A stretch of 64,000 nt of DNA. It comes from Arctopsyche grandis. Its lineage: Eukaryota > Arthropoda > Insecta > Trichoptera > Hydropsychidae. The stretch covers positions 26,722,001 through 26,786,000 of the forward strand of contig NC_135365.1 in NCBI RefSeq assembly GCF_051622035.1, written 5' to 3'. Position 1 is the stretch's first letter. Every line of letters begins with the position of its first letter. Shown here piece after piece: positions 49,928 through 62,883 of the stretch. The translations under genes were made by a program, and so were the position numbers. Under the pieces are notes generated by a model, which was given only the letters and a program-made list of their open reading frames with translations, was not told the DNA's origin and made no database searches.

Positions 49928-51381
49928 TAAAATAAAAATAAAATTTATACACCAAGGACTCACGCCTTATACGCCTTGTACATACATCAGCGTCTCACGG
50001 GTGAGTCGCGTCGATTTCTATTTCAAAACGTACAATATATGTATAACGTTTATAAGCACCATCTACGGACGCACTTTGGTTACTACATTTAAAAATCGAT
50101 AATTTTTTTAACAAAAATGTAACATACAAATATTATCAGGGCTGCCACTTAATCCTTTAAGAAATAAATATTTCGTTTTGATCTTAATAATATATATATT
50201 TATTTAAAGATATTTTTTTATCTCTCAGAAACCGCCACGACAGACAAATTACCAGATACATGGCTATTGATTTAATCTGCAGACCCTGCTAAAATTTGAT
50301 AAATAAAAAATAAAAAATATATATCAATCGATTGTGTCCTTAATATGATAATTCGTAAAAAATATATATGTATGTAAGTATGCTTTTACAAAGATAGGTA
50401 CTGTACGGATGCTATAAAACATGATTTATATGATTTTTGCGACATTGGGCGTACACATAAAGGAAACGGAAATAGACTTTGACGCAAATAGTGGCGATTT
50501 CTTAAACGCTGCGACGTTTTTCTTCCATCGACGGTTTTCCTTTTTTATATCTGTATTTTTTTTGCAGCTCATTCAAATGCGACGACGAAAGCCAAATCGT
50601 ACGCAGAGACTCATTAACTTTGGACCTTGGAAAGCTTCGGCGAATTTGCGCGCCCCGGTCATTTATTAAAGTCTCAAAGTTAGGCGAATTCGATCGCCGA
50701 TTTGCATTCGGAATTATTTTGGCAGCGAGCTTTCAGACGAGACGAGGGGAAAAAGTGATTTTGACCTTCGATGATTTTTTCGTATCGTAATGTATTTTTA
50801 TTATATACCTTGTGAAGGGAGCGAGGCACGTTTTATGTTTATCGCAATGCTTTTTTTTTTTCGCAATGGAAAAAGCTTTATTTTGGACCACAAAACGAGC
50901 TCGCGAACAGTACATTCCTTTTGATATGCAAAATGAAACTCGAAATATCTCGGGAATATTTTTCGAGGAATAATCTCGTGCTTAAATGCACATTTAAATA
51001 ACAAATGTCGAATGAGTTTGTCTGTAGACAATTTTATGTGCAAAAATTTTACTTACGACGACTTTTTATCCATAAATGAAAATAATTAAAATATGATAAA
51101 AATTACATTATTTCAGATGATAAATGCCTATGATTTACTGCTTAAAGTTACGGAAATGATATATCTTCCATTCTTAAAACAAAGACTTACATACATTCTT
51201 AATATAATTATTACTATTGCTTTCTATGAAATTGTAATATGTATATTTATTACACATTTTTCTTAAAAGAAAATCTTCTGAATGTATAAGTTTGATAATA
51301 GACCGCTTCTAAGACAATGAGTGCTTAGAAGTGACTGAATGAAAGTTTACAAAAAATTAATAATCTGGAAACTCTCAATGA
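49928..51381. other. Unassigned sequence
   Basis: Contains a GC-richer unique block at 50400-51000, with no supported gene. Confidence 0.35.
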
Positions 51382-51468
51382 AATTGAATAAAAAAATAAT
51401 GAATATTTACTATTAGATTCCCCATGTTTTTATTACAAATGCTGAGCGAAGCCGGGTAAAACAACTAG
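51382..51468 (+). mobile_element. Helitron-like family A, 3' end
   Basis: The last about 87 bp of the family, ending GAGCGAAGCCGGGTAAAACA and CTAG (51465-51468), followed by T. Confidence 0.6.
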
Positions 51469-51747
51469 TTATGTATGTATATATTTGTAAAGTGTTAAAT
51501 TCTTAAATTCCAAATGAAAATCGAACGAGATAATTAGAGTTTCATTTTTACATACAGTAAAAGTTTCAGATAGATGTTGAGTTAAATAATTTAGGAATAT
51601 AAAAATTTCAAACAAATCAATGAATTCATGAAGGTTATATTTTCATTGTTGTTTCTTTTCATTTAATTTCTTGTGCCCTTGAGATAAAACGAACACCTAG
51701 AGTTCATCAACAACAAATATGTAAACATTGTCTGTAAAAATGGTACT

Positions 51748-52530
51748 TAGAACAAATTTCGAAGTCACCTACATACATTAAAAGTCTAAATGGGAATCAT
51801 CATCATCATCATCTACAGCCATTCACCATTCACTGCTGGATGAAAGGCTCTCCAATGTGTTTCCACTCGTCTCTGTTTTGGGCAACTATCATCCATCTCA
51901 TTTCCACACATTTTCCAAATTTCATCTACCCATCTTTCCTGCGGTCTTCCTTTTACCCTTTTGCATTATCTCGGATACTATTCTAGCACTTCTTTTGTCC
52001 ACTTACCTCATTTTTAAAGCATCTATGTAATCCACCATCTATAGCCATTGCTGGATGAAAACCTCTCCAATACGCTTCCATTCGTCTCTGTTTTGCGCAA
52101 CTCTCATCCATCTCACTCCACAAATTTTCCTAATTTCGTCTACCCATCTTCCCTGCGGCCGTCCTTCTACCCTTTTGCATTCTCTCGGGTATCATTCTAG
52201 CACTTCTTTTGTCCACCTTTCGTACTTTCTTCTAGCCACGTGTCCCGCCCATTGCCAATTCAATATATTCACTCTATCCACTATATCTACAACCCTTGTT
52301 ATTCTTCACACCAACGTATTCCGTTTCCTGTCTTTTCTCGTTATGCCAAGCATACACTATTACCGACTTCTTTGAGTGCATTGGACTTTATGTAGGATCT
52401 CAGACCTCAATGTCCAAAGTTTACATCCATACGTCATCACTGGTAAAACACATTGATCGAAGATCTTTCTCTTCAGGCAAAGTGACATTTTTGATTTAAA
52501 AAAGACATTTATTCGTCCAAATGCACTCCT
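51748..52530 (-). pseudogene. RTE-like LINE 3' end with duplicated terminal unit
   Basis: Minus-strand remnants from the VLPVMTYGCK-like stretch (about 52440) through KRQETEYVGVKNNKGCRYS and the WAGHV-like region to the C-terminus near 52050. The C-terminal segment then repeats down to a (GAT)n tail at 51796-51813. It shares 40-50 bp beyond the tail with the copy at 46048. Confidence 0.7.
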
Positions 52531-53540
52531 AATTTAATACGTCTCTTTATTTCTTCTTATTTACTACCGGACATATCTATTATTTGACCGTAAATATAAA
52601 TAATTATTTACTACTTCTACTAATCTATGTATGTACTTAAGTAAATATAGATTTAAAAGATTTATAATTTTTGCAAGCTTAATATTATATTTTTCAATTA
52701 GTATATTATACGCACATTAGTTATTCATATATAATTTTTTTCACAAAATAATAGTCCAACATTAAAACACAACAAACAATCAAACGGTAGTTTTTCGTAG
52801 AATTTTCCACATAATAGTAGGCTGATTCTTAATTAATTATTTTTTACCTAATGACATATCATTCAGTCAAAAGCATATCGTCAAATTCAACACGACACCA
52901 CCTCGCGTGACTATAATACTATCATAAAATCGACAACGAAATAAAATACAGCAAGCATCGACGAAAAAGCGTCGACCAGTGTTGATATGTAGATACGACA
53001 GTGGGGAAAAGTCCAAAATTTCCCACGGAAAGCACCACGAAATTTTCACACAAGTCTTGGCAACGGAAAAATACTATTCGGTTCAGCGAACCGGTTCTCT
53101 AAGTATCCATCATCGCATGACAACGGAATGAATCCTCCTGTTCAAGAGGTCTCGTTCTACATACATACTCCAACCGGTGATTAATGATGCGCTCGACGAT
53201 GCGTCGCGTCGTCATCATTGAATAAACACGAGTGTTTCACCAAAAAATAACCCAAAAATGTTAATTTCAGTATATTTTCAAATGTTGCCGAAAAAAAAAG
53301 AAATGCGCAACGGCGCAAAAAATAAATAAAATACGAGCAAACAAAGAAAATTCGTGGAAACGCACGCTCTCGCTTGAAATACAATCAAAATATTGAGAGC
53401 ATGTTTACACTCCCATTTACACGTATTGAATATTTAAATTTCAACACGACCTTGTACACGAAATTATCCTTAAATACGAAGAAAAATATATCCTCTATAT
53501 AAAACTTGTTAACTATGGTTCCACGGCGAACGACACAACG
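52531..53540. other. Unassigned sequence
   Basis: Unique DNA, GC-richer at 52860-53400, without a supported gene. Confidence 0.35.
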
Positions 53541-53544
53541 TCTC

Positions 53545-53650
53545 CGACAAAATAGGGTATCCGGACACGTACCCCCTGGACACATACCCCTCGGACACAT
53601 AACCCCGGCCGAAAACCTCCTGGAAATTAACCCCTCGTGCAAATAACCCC
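53545..53650. repeat. 14-15-bp degenerate minisatellite (GGACACATAACCCC)
   Basis: About six imperfect units with CGGACACRTACCCC as the clearest form, fading into AAATTAACCCCTCG and AAATAACCCCCG. It is preceded by CGACAAAATAGGGTA, which recalls the unit of the minisatellite at 16250. Confidence 0.7.
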
Positions 53651-54049
53651 CGCCATGGATAAAAATTGTTTAAAAATAGTAATAAATAATAAGCAATTAA
53701 TAATAAAGTAAAGTAATAAATAAGAATAAATTAAGTGTGGTAGAGCATATTGAATTTCAATTTATACACAATATTTAATTAAAAGTTATTGTAGTAAATA
53801 GAATAAATATCAATTTAAAAGACTTTTGGTCACCAGTTAGCGTTTGCGTTCTGTGGTATTGAAAGTAAATTTTAATAAAAGTATATATTATTGTTATATT
53901 TTAATTATTATATTTTAAATATATTTATAGACTATCCATGATAGAATTTTAAAAATCGAGAAAAGGAAAAGAAAAAGAGATTAAAATACGATTGATTTTG
54001 GATTTTTGTATATTTTAAATTATTATTATTGATTACTGATTTTTTATTA

Positions 54050-54455
54050 TTGAATATTGATTATTAAATGCTTTTTATTATTACGAAATTATGTTCACAA
54101 TACATCTTATATCTATTTTAATAGCTACTGATCTACTGATCATTTTCTATTTTACAATTTAATTTAATTTGGTTAGTAATCATAGTATTATATTATTCTA
54201 ATGTTAATCTACAGCATAATAGGAAAAGAGCTCAAAAACCTATTTACAATCCTTATAAATGTTCATAATACATCTAATACATAATATTAATTAAAGACTC
54301 TCTAAAGTCGATGACCTAAAGCAGATTGTGTTTAGGTAATCTGTGTTTATACCTGAAGGGTACAGACATATTGTTGTAATCACCGAGACTCTTCATAAGT
54401 ATGTAAGTAAGGTTATTAGTGATTCTGTCATAGAATCTAATGGTTAGTTTGTTGA
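54050..54455 (-). mobile_element. Jockey-like LINE 3' end, minus strand
   Basis: The minus strand carries GATTCTATGACAGAATCACT, ACTCTTCATAAGTATG in place of the usual repeat, CTCGGTGATTACAACAA, and the family 3' UTR to TAATAATAAAAAGCA at about 54075. It is 5'-truncated and the frame is broken. Confidence 0.7.
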
Positions 54456-54561
54456 TTATATATATATATAATTGATTATTTATAAAGAATCTGATATATG
54501 TATTATTTCTAAATCTGTATTTTTCTGGCTGAAATAAATTAGCATTGACACTGACTTTTTA

Positions 54562-55105
54562 TTAACCTTTGAAGGACGGAGCGTCGAGATCGAACGAGTG
54601 TCCTGAACCGGGTTAGAGTAAGACCCCAGTATTTTTTAATCAAAATACAGCTTTTCTCAATACAAATACGTTCAATATATATTTTATTAATCCTTTTATA
54701 CATCAACATAAAAAAAGTTTTAGTCCTATAGCATGTTTTTGACTATTTTTGTATTAAAAAATAACGACAACCATCGACATGCAAACGCACATAGGTAAGG
54801 CCAACAGGTGACTGCATGACTCAATAGCCACGCGCCAAAAGCAACGAAAACAATAGCTTACGAAAATATAGCTGTCTCTTTCTCTCGCATTGATTCATCG
54901 ATCAACAAGAATATGCAAGCAAACACTTAAAAACATGACTCATCACTACCGCCTTTAAATCATACTTTGGAACGTAGAAATGTATAAATGTATTTTTACT
55001 TTATCTATGTTTTTACGATGTACCCCTTTTCTAAATCATACAAAATCTATTAAAATATATTTCTTGTAATATAGGGTGTATAGCTTTGAAAACCATATAG
55101 TTCAT
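54562..55105 (+). mobile_element. TTAA-flanked repeat, family P, second copy
   Basis: It starts TTAACCTTTGAAGGACGGAG and follows the copy at 23964 for about 530 bp (GTAAGACCCCAGTATTTTTT, GCCAACAGGTGACTGCATG) to TAGCTTTGAAAACCATATAG. The GGGAGGG right end is missing. Confidence 0.6.
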
Positions 55106-56296
55106 ATTCAAAAACGATTCATTTTTAACATACCTCCTTTGCATTTTTAACAAAACAAACGTACAAGAATTCAAGAATGAATAATACGTAAATTCATGTT
55201 GGAGATCCAGCAGGGCAATTAAATGACGATGAAAAACCAGTGGTTTTCAAAACAAGTGTCTACTGATACGTTTGACCAATTGTAAAATCTCAGCCTTGAT
55301 TGCAAACCTGTTCTCTACCTTTGCCTTTTATGTAATGTTGTACATACTTAACATATATAATAGTTTAATTTATTCAATCAGGTCTCGTTCAATAAGGGCC
55401 AAGGCCTAGATTTATGCTGTCAAAACAATAAGATACGGTTGAAATTTATAGTATTAAAAGCTTTCAAAGAAAATTATGCACGCTTTGACACTTACTGCCT
55501 TGTAAACGTAAATTATGTGGGATCATTGGAATCGTATCAAGTGTATTAAATTTCACACTTTATTAGATCGCTAGTTTAAAATATACCCAGCTAATTTAAT
55601 CGCCGTCTGATTTGTTATATAATTTGCGGAAACGTGACAGTAATATTCACCGAATGTTTTGTAATTATTTCTGCCGAACATTAGTTCTAATTAATGTTTC
55701 AAAATTAGACATACAACTGGCGCCAAAAGGATTAAGTTTTTAATCAGTTTTAAAACACTACATTCAAGCTCTAAACTTTAGACATACTATATTTCATCTT
55801 TTATGGTTAGTAATTGCGCTAAACTTTATACACCGTAACTGCATTGCAGAAATTGTAAATTATACTATGCCTTCTCTGATTTGAGGTCAGGTTAAATTTG
55901 CATATCAGTTCCGAACAATTCAAAATTTTCCTACTCAAAAACTCTCATTTTCATTCGAAATTGTTTTGGATGTAAATATTTTTTATATTCGTATCTATGA
56001 TGACTATTTTTACTTAAATTTACTGTGACAATGGTATTCAAATCTGAATACACATTTCGAAACATTCTGAGAAAAATCCGATTTCTTATGGAAATATACC
56101 TACAAACCTATGAATGTATGTACATACATATATACATATAATATGAAAAATGTGATATAAAGAATGAAATAATTGAGAAGTATGGCTTTGATGCCAAATT
56201 AAGTGATACAAAAAAGAATACAGCGACTATTCAGATAAATTGTCGGAATATATACAAAATAAATTCTCAAATATTATACAATGTTATGAAAAAAGG
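55106..56296. other. Unassigned sequence
   Basis: AT-rich unique DNA. Nothing recognised. Confidence 0.4.
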
Positions 56297-56770
56297 TTGA
56301 ATTTAATATATAATTTCGAAAGAAACTTTGTATGTAACTATATAAGGTTTTATGTATGTAAGGCTTGGGTGGTAGAATCCATGACGTTATCGAAAAAATC
56401 AAATTTTCTATGAAGACGATTCCGTTTCTGGATGACTTTTTCAGTTCTGGATCCGAATTACTTTTTCAGTTCCGGTTCCGGATTCCTTTTTTAGTTCTAA
56501 TTCCGGATTCAGCTTACAGTTCCGGATTCGGATTCCTGTTTCAGTTCCGGATCCCGATTCGTATTTCGATTCCAGATCCCAATTCCTTTTTCAGTTGCGG
56601 TTTCCTTATATATAAAAAAACCATTCATTTTTTATTGGTTGTCATTAAATATATATTTTTTTCGATTCAAATTAATTAAATAAAAAAAAAAACGAATGTT
56701 TACTACAAGAGTAACCATTTTTAAGCCGTCTATAGTACATATACCGAGCGAAGCCGGGTTAAACCATTAG
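56297..56770 (+). mobile_element. Helitron-like family A, first of three in tandem
   Basis: It runs from TTTAATATATAATTTCGAAA to CGAGCGAAGCCGGGTTAAAC and a diverged end CATTAG. It contains an internal array of TTCAGTTCCGGATTC-type units (about 56420-56600), which creates a 104-residue Phe/Ile/Pro-rich open frame that is not a gene. Confidence 0.6.
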
Positions 56771-56772
56771 TA

Positions 56773-57017
56773 TCTAATATTTCGAAAGAGACTTTGTGAG
56801 GTTTAATATATGTATGTAACTACATATGTATGCAAGGTTTGGGTGGTAGAATCCGTGACGTTAAATTTAATAAAAAAATAAATTAATATATCCAAATAAA
56901 TTAAAATAAAATATAACTATTAAAATAAATTAAATAAAATGTTTACTGTTACAATAGATTAGCCATGTTTAAGCGGTTTATATTACAATACCGAATGAAG
57001 TCGGGTAAACACACAAT
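56773..57017 (+). mobile_element. Helitron-like family A, second of three in tandem
   Basis: It begins TCTAATATTTCGAAAGAGAC two bases after the previous end and closes with GAATGAAGTCGGGTAAACAC. The CTAG is lost where the next copy starts. Confidence 0.6.
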
Positions 57018-57632
57018 TCTAATATATAGTTTCGAAAGATACTTTGAATGTACATAAGTAAGTAAGTACATATATATGTAAGTATATTTGGTTGGGAACT
57101 TCGTAAACAAAACAAAGTTTCTATGACGACATTCAATTGGTTGCTATAAAAGGGCCACCATTATAATTGGTTTTCGAGGATTATCTCCAGACCTAAGTGC
57201 TGTCGGCTAACAATGGAGACCCCCGAATGGACTTTGTGGTCGGTAACGGCATTCGGTCACTTCCCGCTAGAGTTCTCAGAACTGACAGTGCGAAAGTGTG
57301 GGAATGCATGCCGAGACCGTGGGACTGCATATCTTGTACGTGACTATAACAATAGGTAAACAAACGCGTCGAGGAAGATGGAGTGAGCGACCTGCCCTTT
57401 ATAAGCAGGTACTTAGTCCATATGAGGGCATTCTGGACGGAGCACTGGCGGTGCGTGGATCTATCATGAAATAAACGCTGTGAAGCGACTTTGGCCTTTT
57501 ATTTGGATCCTCCTACGCAACAATATTATATTTTTTTCGATTCAAATAAATTCAATAAAAAAACAAATGATTCGCCATGTTTACGCTGTTTATATTACGA
57601 ATACTGAGCGAAGCCGGGTATATAACAACTAG
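57018..57632 (+). mobile_element. Helitron-like family A, third in tandem, with LTR insertion
   Basis: It begins TTCTAATATATAGTTTCGAA, is interrupted by a solo LTR at 57143-57522, then continues ATATTATATTTTTTTCG to GAGCGAAGCCGGGTATATAA and CTAG (57629-57632). Confidence 0.65.
57143..57522 (+). mobile_element. Solo LTR, family B, 5' edge deleted
   Basis: It aligns with 49431-49835 from just inside its start (GCTATAAAAGGGCCACC) to CTACGCAACA. The Helitron host resumes with ATATTATATT. The left target copy and the first about 12 bases of the LTR are missing. Confidence 0.75.
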
Positions 57633-58985
57633 TATTATATAAACGAAAGAACCTGTAATACAATATTACCCAATAATAACTATTAATAATGTATAAGACC
57701 GACAAGTTCAAACCGAGTTATTTAATCAATATAATACAAAGCACACGCTATTTTATAATTTAAAATAATCTCAACAATCATACATACGTTATAAAATGCA
57801 AATACAAAAACAGAAACACGAATAAACGTTTCGATATTTCAGTCGAAAGTTGACCGAACGCCTCTATTATCATTAACTCGTAAGCTAAATTTCGCCATAG
57901 TTAACCGAGTCTAACTACTAAAGCGCTTTATCTTCCGGATCACGCAAACCTCTAATTAATTAAGCCTCCAATACTCCAAGAAGCGATAAATTTCAACGAT
58001 ATATAAAAAAGAATCACCGATGAATAGAAGAAACACGTTCAGATCGATTGACAATTGCCAGTGGACGCGTCGAAACTATGCGGATCAAAAGCTTACAGTT
58101 TCCGTTATTATTTTATCCCATTTTTTTTTCGGCTTGAGCTATAAGGCTATTTCGGCCCGAGGAGAAAGGTCATTTATCGTCGGGTATGAATCTTCGCTCG
58201 TAAGGGTAAGAAGTTGCCGACGGAAGCTTTTGTCGTTGTGGAGATGAAAACGCGAGTGTTCGCAGAAAGCTCGAGATAAACGCATTCGCATTGTTGTCGC
58301 TTTTCTCGGAAAATTCCCCGCAGAATGCTCGGTTACGAATTGTAATAATCCCCTTATAAAGCTACGATTTTGAAGTTCACAAAGGCATGAGAGCTCGAGA
58401 GAGTGTTCTGACCATCTCTATATCAATCCGTCTCTCGGTATAGTGACGTGTGAAAGCTCGGTTTAGAATATACATACGTATGGGTGTGCGTATGTATATT
58501 TAAACCGGCCGTGAGATGAAAAAACAAAACAGCTGAAAAACGATAGACTCGAGACGATGATCGACTAGCTGTAAAACGGAAGCTTTTCGCTATTGACAAA
58601 TAAAAGCGAGGGATTTTCCAACGACCGGAAGTCGTAATTTACATTCGCGTCATTGGTGATTTTTTTTTTTGCCTGTGGAAAATTCTGTGCAATGTTGCAA
58701 TGCGTTTTATTTTCGACCTTTCGAGCTTTTAATATCGCATTAACTTATTTCCGTATGTATGTTTGTATATGTAGAAATAGACTTGATCAAATTTTTTATT
58801 GCACATTTAAACGTTCATTTCGTAATATGTATAATATTTTGAAACATTCATACAAAGTATGTAAGTTTAATAAGTGAAAGCCTTGCGGTAAAGTTTCATA
58901 ATTTAATCAAAAATATTACTTCAAGAATTTAGAAAAAAAAAATCGCGTAAAAAAATCATACCTTAACCTTCAACGAATGCGATTA
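57633..58985. other. Unassigned sequence with a GC-richer unique block
   Basis: 58000-58680 is less AT-rich and unique within the window. Open frames up to 75 residues have no recognisable features. Confidence 0.35.
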
Positions 58986-58989
58986 TTTT

Positions 58990-59038
58990 CTTTAAGAAGA
59001 ATATATAATAATAAACTTATTATATATTCTACTTAAAG
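58990..59038. repeat. AT-rich perfect-type hairpin
   Basis: CTTTAAG...AGAATATATAATAATAA pairs with TTATTATATATTCT...CTTAAAG across a 3-base loop, about 22 bp of stem. The following AATATATTATATAATAATG is a further partial copy. Confidence 0.5.
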
Positions 59039-59126
59039 AATATATTATATAATAATGATGAAAAAAATATAGCGCCTTTATAAGGTTGAGCTTAATATTT
59101 AAAACTTGTATGCCTTTACTTTACTC

Positions 59127-59243
<117 letters not shown>

Positions 59244-59455
59244 ACTATGAAACTTTCACTAGAGAAAAGAAAAGCAAAAAAGTAATAAACACTATATGAT
59301 TTTTGGTATTTTTAATTAATTAAATGGATATTTATTTATTTAAAATATACACAATTGTTGATATGTGTACCATCAAAATGATACATATGTACATATTGTA
59401 TCATTTTGATCTTTTTTTTATTCAAATGAAAATACTAATAGAATAGTCATATTTT

Positions 59456-59620
59456 TTACAAGGTTTTTATTAGTGTCACTTCGTCAATATTTCTGACAAA
59501 CTTCCTACATTTTTCCGATCGCTTTGAAGCTGTGCCATTTCGCGAGGTTTGGCCGCCGATAGAGATTTCAATTGAGTCCGCTAAGTCAATGGTGAAATAT
59601 AGTCGTAATAAACATGTTTA
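59456..59620 (-). repeat. Dispersed repeat R, minus copy
   Basis: Inverted relative of 24544-24705 (TTACAAGGTTTTTATTAGTG, GACAAACTTCCT, CGCGAGGTTTGGCCGCCGAT). Orientation and A-rich end point to a retroelement 3' end. Confidence 0.55.
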
Positions 59621-59741
59621 AGAATCCAAAAATTTTGGAGAAGGTGACAGCTCACCCATTGTCAATAGCCAGTTGCCTTGTTTACTATTATATGTATAAT
59701 ATTAAAATTAATAAATAATTATGAAAAGTATTTATTATTTA

Positions 59742-60127
59742 CTAGCTGTATTACCCGGCTTCACTCGGTATTTGTAATGTACATAAACCGTTTAAACATG
59801 ACTAATCTAATAGTAAACATTTTATTAAATTTATTTCAATAGTTTTATTTTATATAAATTTATTTGAATACTCATTTACTTTTTTTATTAAATTGACTGT
59901 CACAAATAAAGAAACATATATAGTAAGTCTCTTATAAAAAATTATACGTATACCAGAATCCGGTGCCTGCGGTCCCTATGGCTTCGCCCTCGGCGCCTTT
60001 GCCCCCGGGGACTTCAAATCCTTTGAATCAATAAAAATCGAATCATTTGTTCGATGACTTCACTGATTTACGAACCAACAATACATATGTATATACAAAG
60101 TCTATTTCGAAATTATACAATATTAGA
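59742..60127 (-). mobile_element. Helitron-like family A, complete longer copy
   Basis: The minus strand starts TCTAATATTGTATAATTTCG at 60127 and ends GAGTGAAGCCGGGTAATACA and CTAG (59745-59742), 386 bp. The GC-rich central block is shared with 1345-1663. Confidence 0.65.
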
Positions 60128-62159
60128 TTATTAAACGTATTTATTATTTATTATCAAACGTATTTAAATGCTATAGTTATTTATAATTTTGTTTCTTTTT
60201 TGTTATATTTTTAACCATTGTGGCACATTAGGAATTCCTGTAACGGCTCAGTGGTCCAAAATTATAAATAAAAGAATAAATAAATATATGTTATACATAT
60301 AGGTAGCATATTGTTTCGATTTAAAATCACCAAATTATGTAATGGCACTCTAATTTTTGATCATAGATTACAAATTTTCTTTTTCTCCGACTTTTACCAA
60401 CTTCATTTCGTCTACATAGTATTCTATATATGTATGTATGTGCATGCGCGCTTTATGTGTTCATGCTTTGTTGTTTGTTTTGTACTTGGCTATGTACAGT
60501 GTGGTTTTTTTATTAGAACAGTATTGTTCTTGTGCAATATTCATGAACAACCATCTCAAGGTGGTGGCCTCATGTTGAGGGCTTTAGGGGTCAAATTCCT
60601 TGACCTTTAAAGTGAGCTTAGTATATGCATTTACTGATATTTATTTTTTCAAAATTTTAAGCAAAATATAAACTTAATAAAAAAATACTTTACTTATACA
60701 CTATTATAATTAAATTATTTAAATCGCTCTTATTTGAATTTAAAATTTTAAATACATCAAATCCACTTATGTCAACTAAATTACTAAACTTTTCAGCAAG
60801 AACGATTTTTCTCGCGTAAACAATTCAAACATTATACTGCCAAATCAACTTCGATTAAAAGCATAAGTCAACGGGAAAAAATCCGTCGAATTTTCCGAAC
60901 TTGCTAAAATTCGCATAATTATTCACGGCTTTTCACAATAGCGGACGGTTAATCCGCGTCAAGCTTAACTTGTCCACGGTTAAAATTAACCGCCAAAATT
61001 AACTGGGTGCCAAACTCCAACCGTTTTCGGCACACATCAAGATTTATAATGCGGATCGATTTACACGTCAGGGGTGATCAATCACCAGATAAAAAAAATC
61101 AACGTGGAATAAACGGGAACAAAATAAAATAGAAAATTCGCTTTCGTACGCGCACATCACGCAAACCGATTATTATAGGTATAATTTAAGCCGATTATAT
61201 ATTTTTAAAAATTGGCAGTTAGTACGTAGTATATTTTAGAACAACTTCTTTAGATTGACTTAGTATTTTTTGAACAAATTCTAATCGTTGCAACCACGTT
61301 GCCGTCGTAAAGCGTTAATGACTTTTAAAACGATTGTTTTATCAGCGTACAAATTTAACAGGTAACTTGAATTTTATAGCGTAGTTAAACTGTGAGCAAT
61401 CATCGTTAAAATTATATTAAATTTAATTTAATACCAATCAACATTTACATGTATATACATATGTATACATAGACGTATCAGTTTCGAATTTCAATAGTTC
61501 CAAAAATAAGTCTATCTATTCGTTTATAAACTATTCAAAGACACGAACTAGTAGTAAAAGTAGAATTGTAGATGTTGTTTTTACATTCCTTGTCCTCCGT
61601 TTGCATCCATCTTCTTTTATTTTCGTTCTTTCAGAATACCGTCACTGATGGTTACAGCAATTCTGACTGAATACCGAAAAGAAAAGTCGCATTTTATATG
61701 TAAATGTATTTCACTTTGTTCCATTCTAAATTTCAAACGTAGAATAAATTACAAATTTTATCAAAATATTTGGCATACATACATGCATAAAAAATAAATA
61801 AATTCACAGAACAAAGCAACAATAAATAAAAAAATACCCTTGGCATGTATGATACATATATTATAAATTCAATAGGAACTCTAAGATATATAAAATATAT
61901 TTTCTACTGTCGCGTGAAAAGAAAATTCAAGGCAAATCAATCGATTTTGTCTTTAAAATTTATCTACTATATAAATATGAACGCTTTTGTTGTTTATCCA
62001 CTATGCAAATCTACAGTTTCAAGTCAAATCTATCAAATTACTTGGTACATTATATCATGGTGCTCTAATTTTAATCTCATTCCACGGCTTTATACAGTAA
62101 AAAAACTTCTAAAAAGTGATATATCATATAATATTATAAAATGTATACATACAAAGAAA
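60128..62159. other. Unassigned sequence
   Basis: AT-rich with a GC-richer unique block at 60780-61170. Open frames (60311-60610, 61845-62177) show no domain. Confidence 0.35.
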
Positions 62160-62420
62160 ACTCCAATTCAATATTAAAGTAGCGGATGTTCAATGTTCAA
62201 TTCCAAAAACACTATTTCTGTTTGAATTAATTTAGAAATTGTTAACACTTATTTAAATTCGATATGTCCAGAAATTCAGAAAAGCAGGATAAACGTATTA
62301 CAGGCCACCAGCATTTTTAAATATTGTTAAACGCAAAGCGTTATATATTTAATGTTTTGCGAAATATTTCTCGAAATGAATAAATGTGGACTAATGCCAT
62401 TTTCAAATATGACGGCTCAT
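62160..62420 (-). repeat. Diverged coding-like repeat, copy 2
   Basis: Frame-broken relative of 46900-47150: LVACNTF, SGHIEFK and QTEIVFLELN can be read on the minus strand in shifting frames. Shared nucleotide blocks include TATTACAGGCCACCAG and TTCGATATGTCCA. Confidence 0.45.
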
Positions 62421-62847
62421 ATTATGATACAATGTTTACCATAAATACGTTCAAATCCACTCTCATTAGTACTGTGTACCATAATAAATCATTCTTGTCG
62501 ATTTTTTCAAGCAGATTGAAATATTTCAAACCTGAAGTCGCGGTCAAACCAAATATGTCATTTTTTGTATCACTTTTTGCGAAGAGATTCCATCTGAGAA
62601 GCTTTTAGCAGACGCGATTTTCCATTTCCTACTGGACCCATTTGCCAGTGCGGAAAATAAAATGCGGAAAAACCGGAAGACGAATACGATGCCAGGTTAT
62701 TCACACAAACCTCAATAGCACTTACAATTTTCAATAGTGCACTACCAATAGACTAGATTTCTCTACCGATGAATTGCTATTTTTCAATCCTTCAATGTAT
62801 CTGTATAATATATTATAGACCAAATATAATATATTATAGACGCAGAC

Positions 62848-62883
62848 TTTACAATATACATACATATGTATGTATATTGTAAA
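62848..62883. repeat. 36-bp perfect palindrome
   Basis: The left half TTTACAATATACATACAT is the exact reverse complement of the right half, with no spacer (centre between 62865 and 62866). It is built around the ACATACATATGTATGT motif that recurs all through the window. Confidence 0.85.

Noticed and set aside
56365..56679. 104-residue Phe/Ile/Pro/Asp-rich frame
   Set aside because: Product of tandem TTCCGGATTC-type units inside a Helitron-like element.
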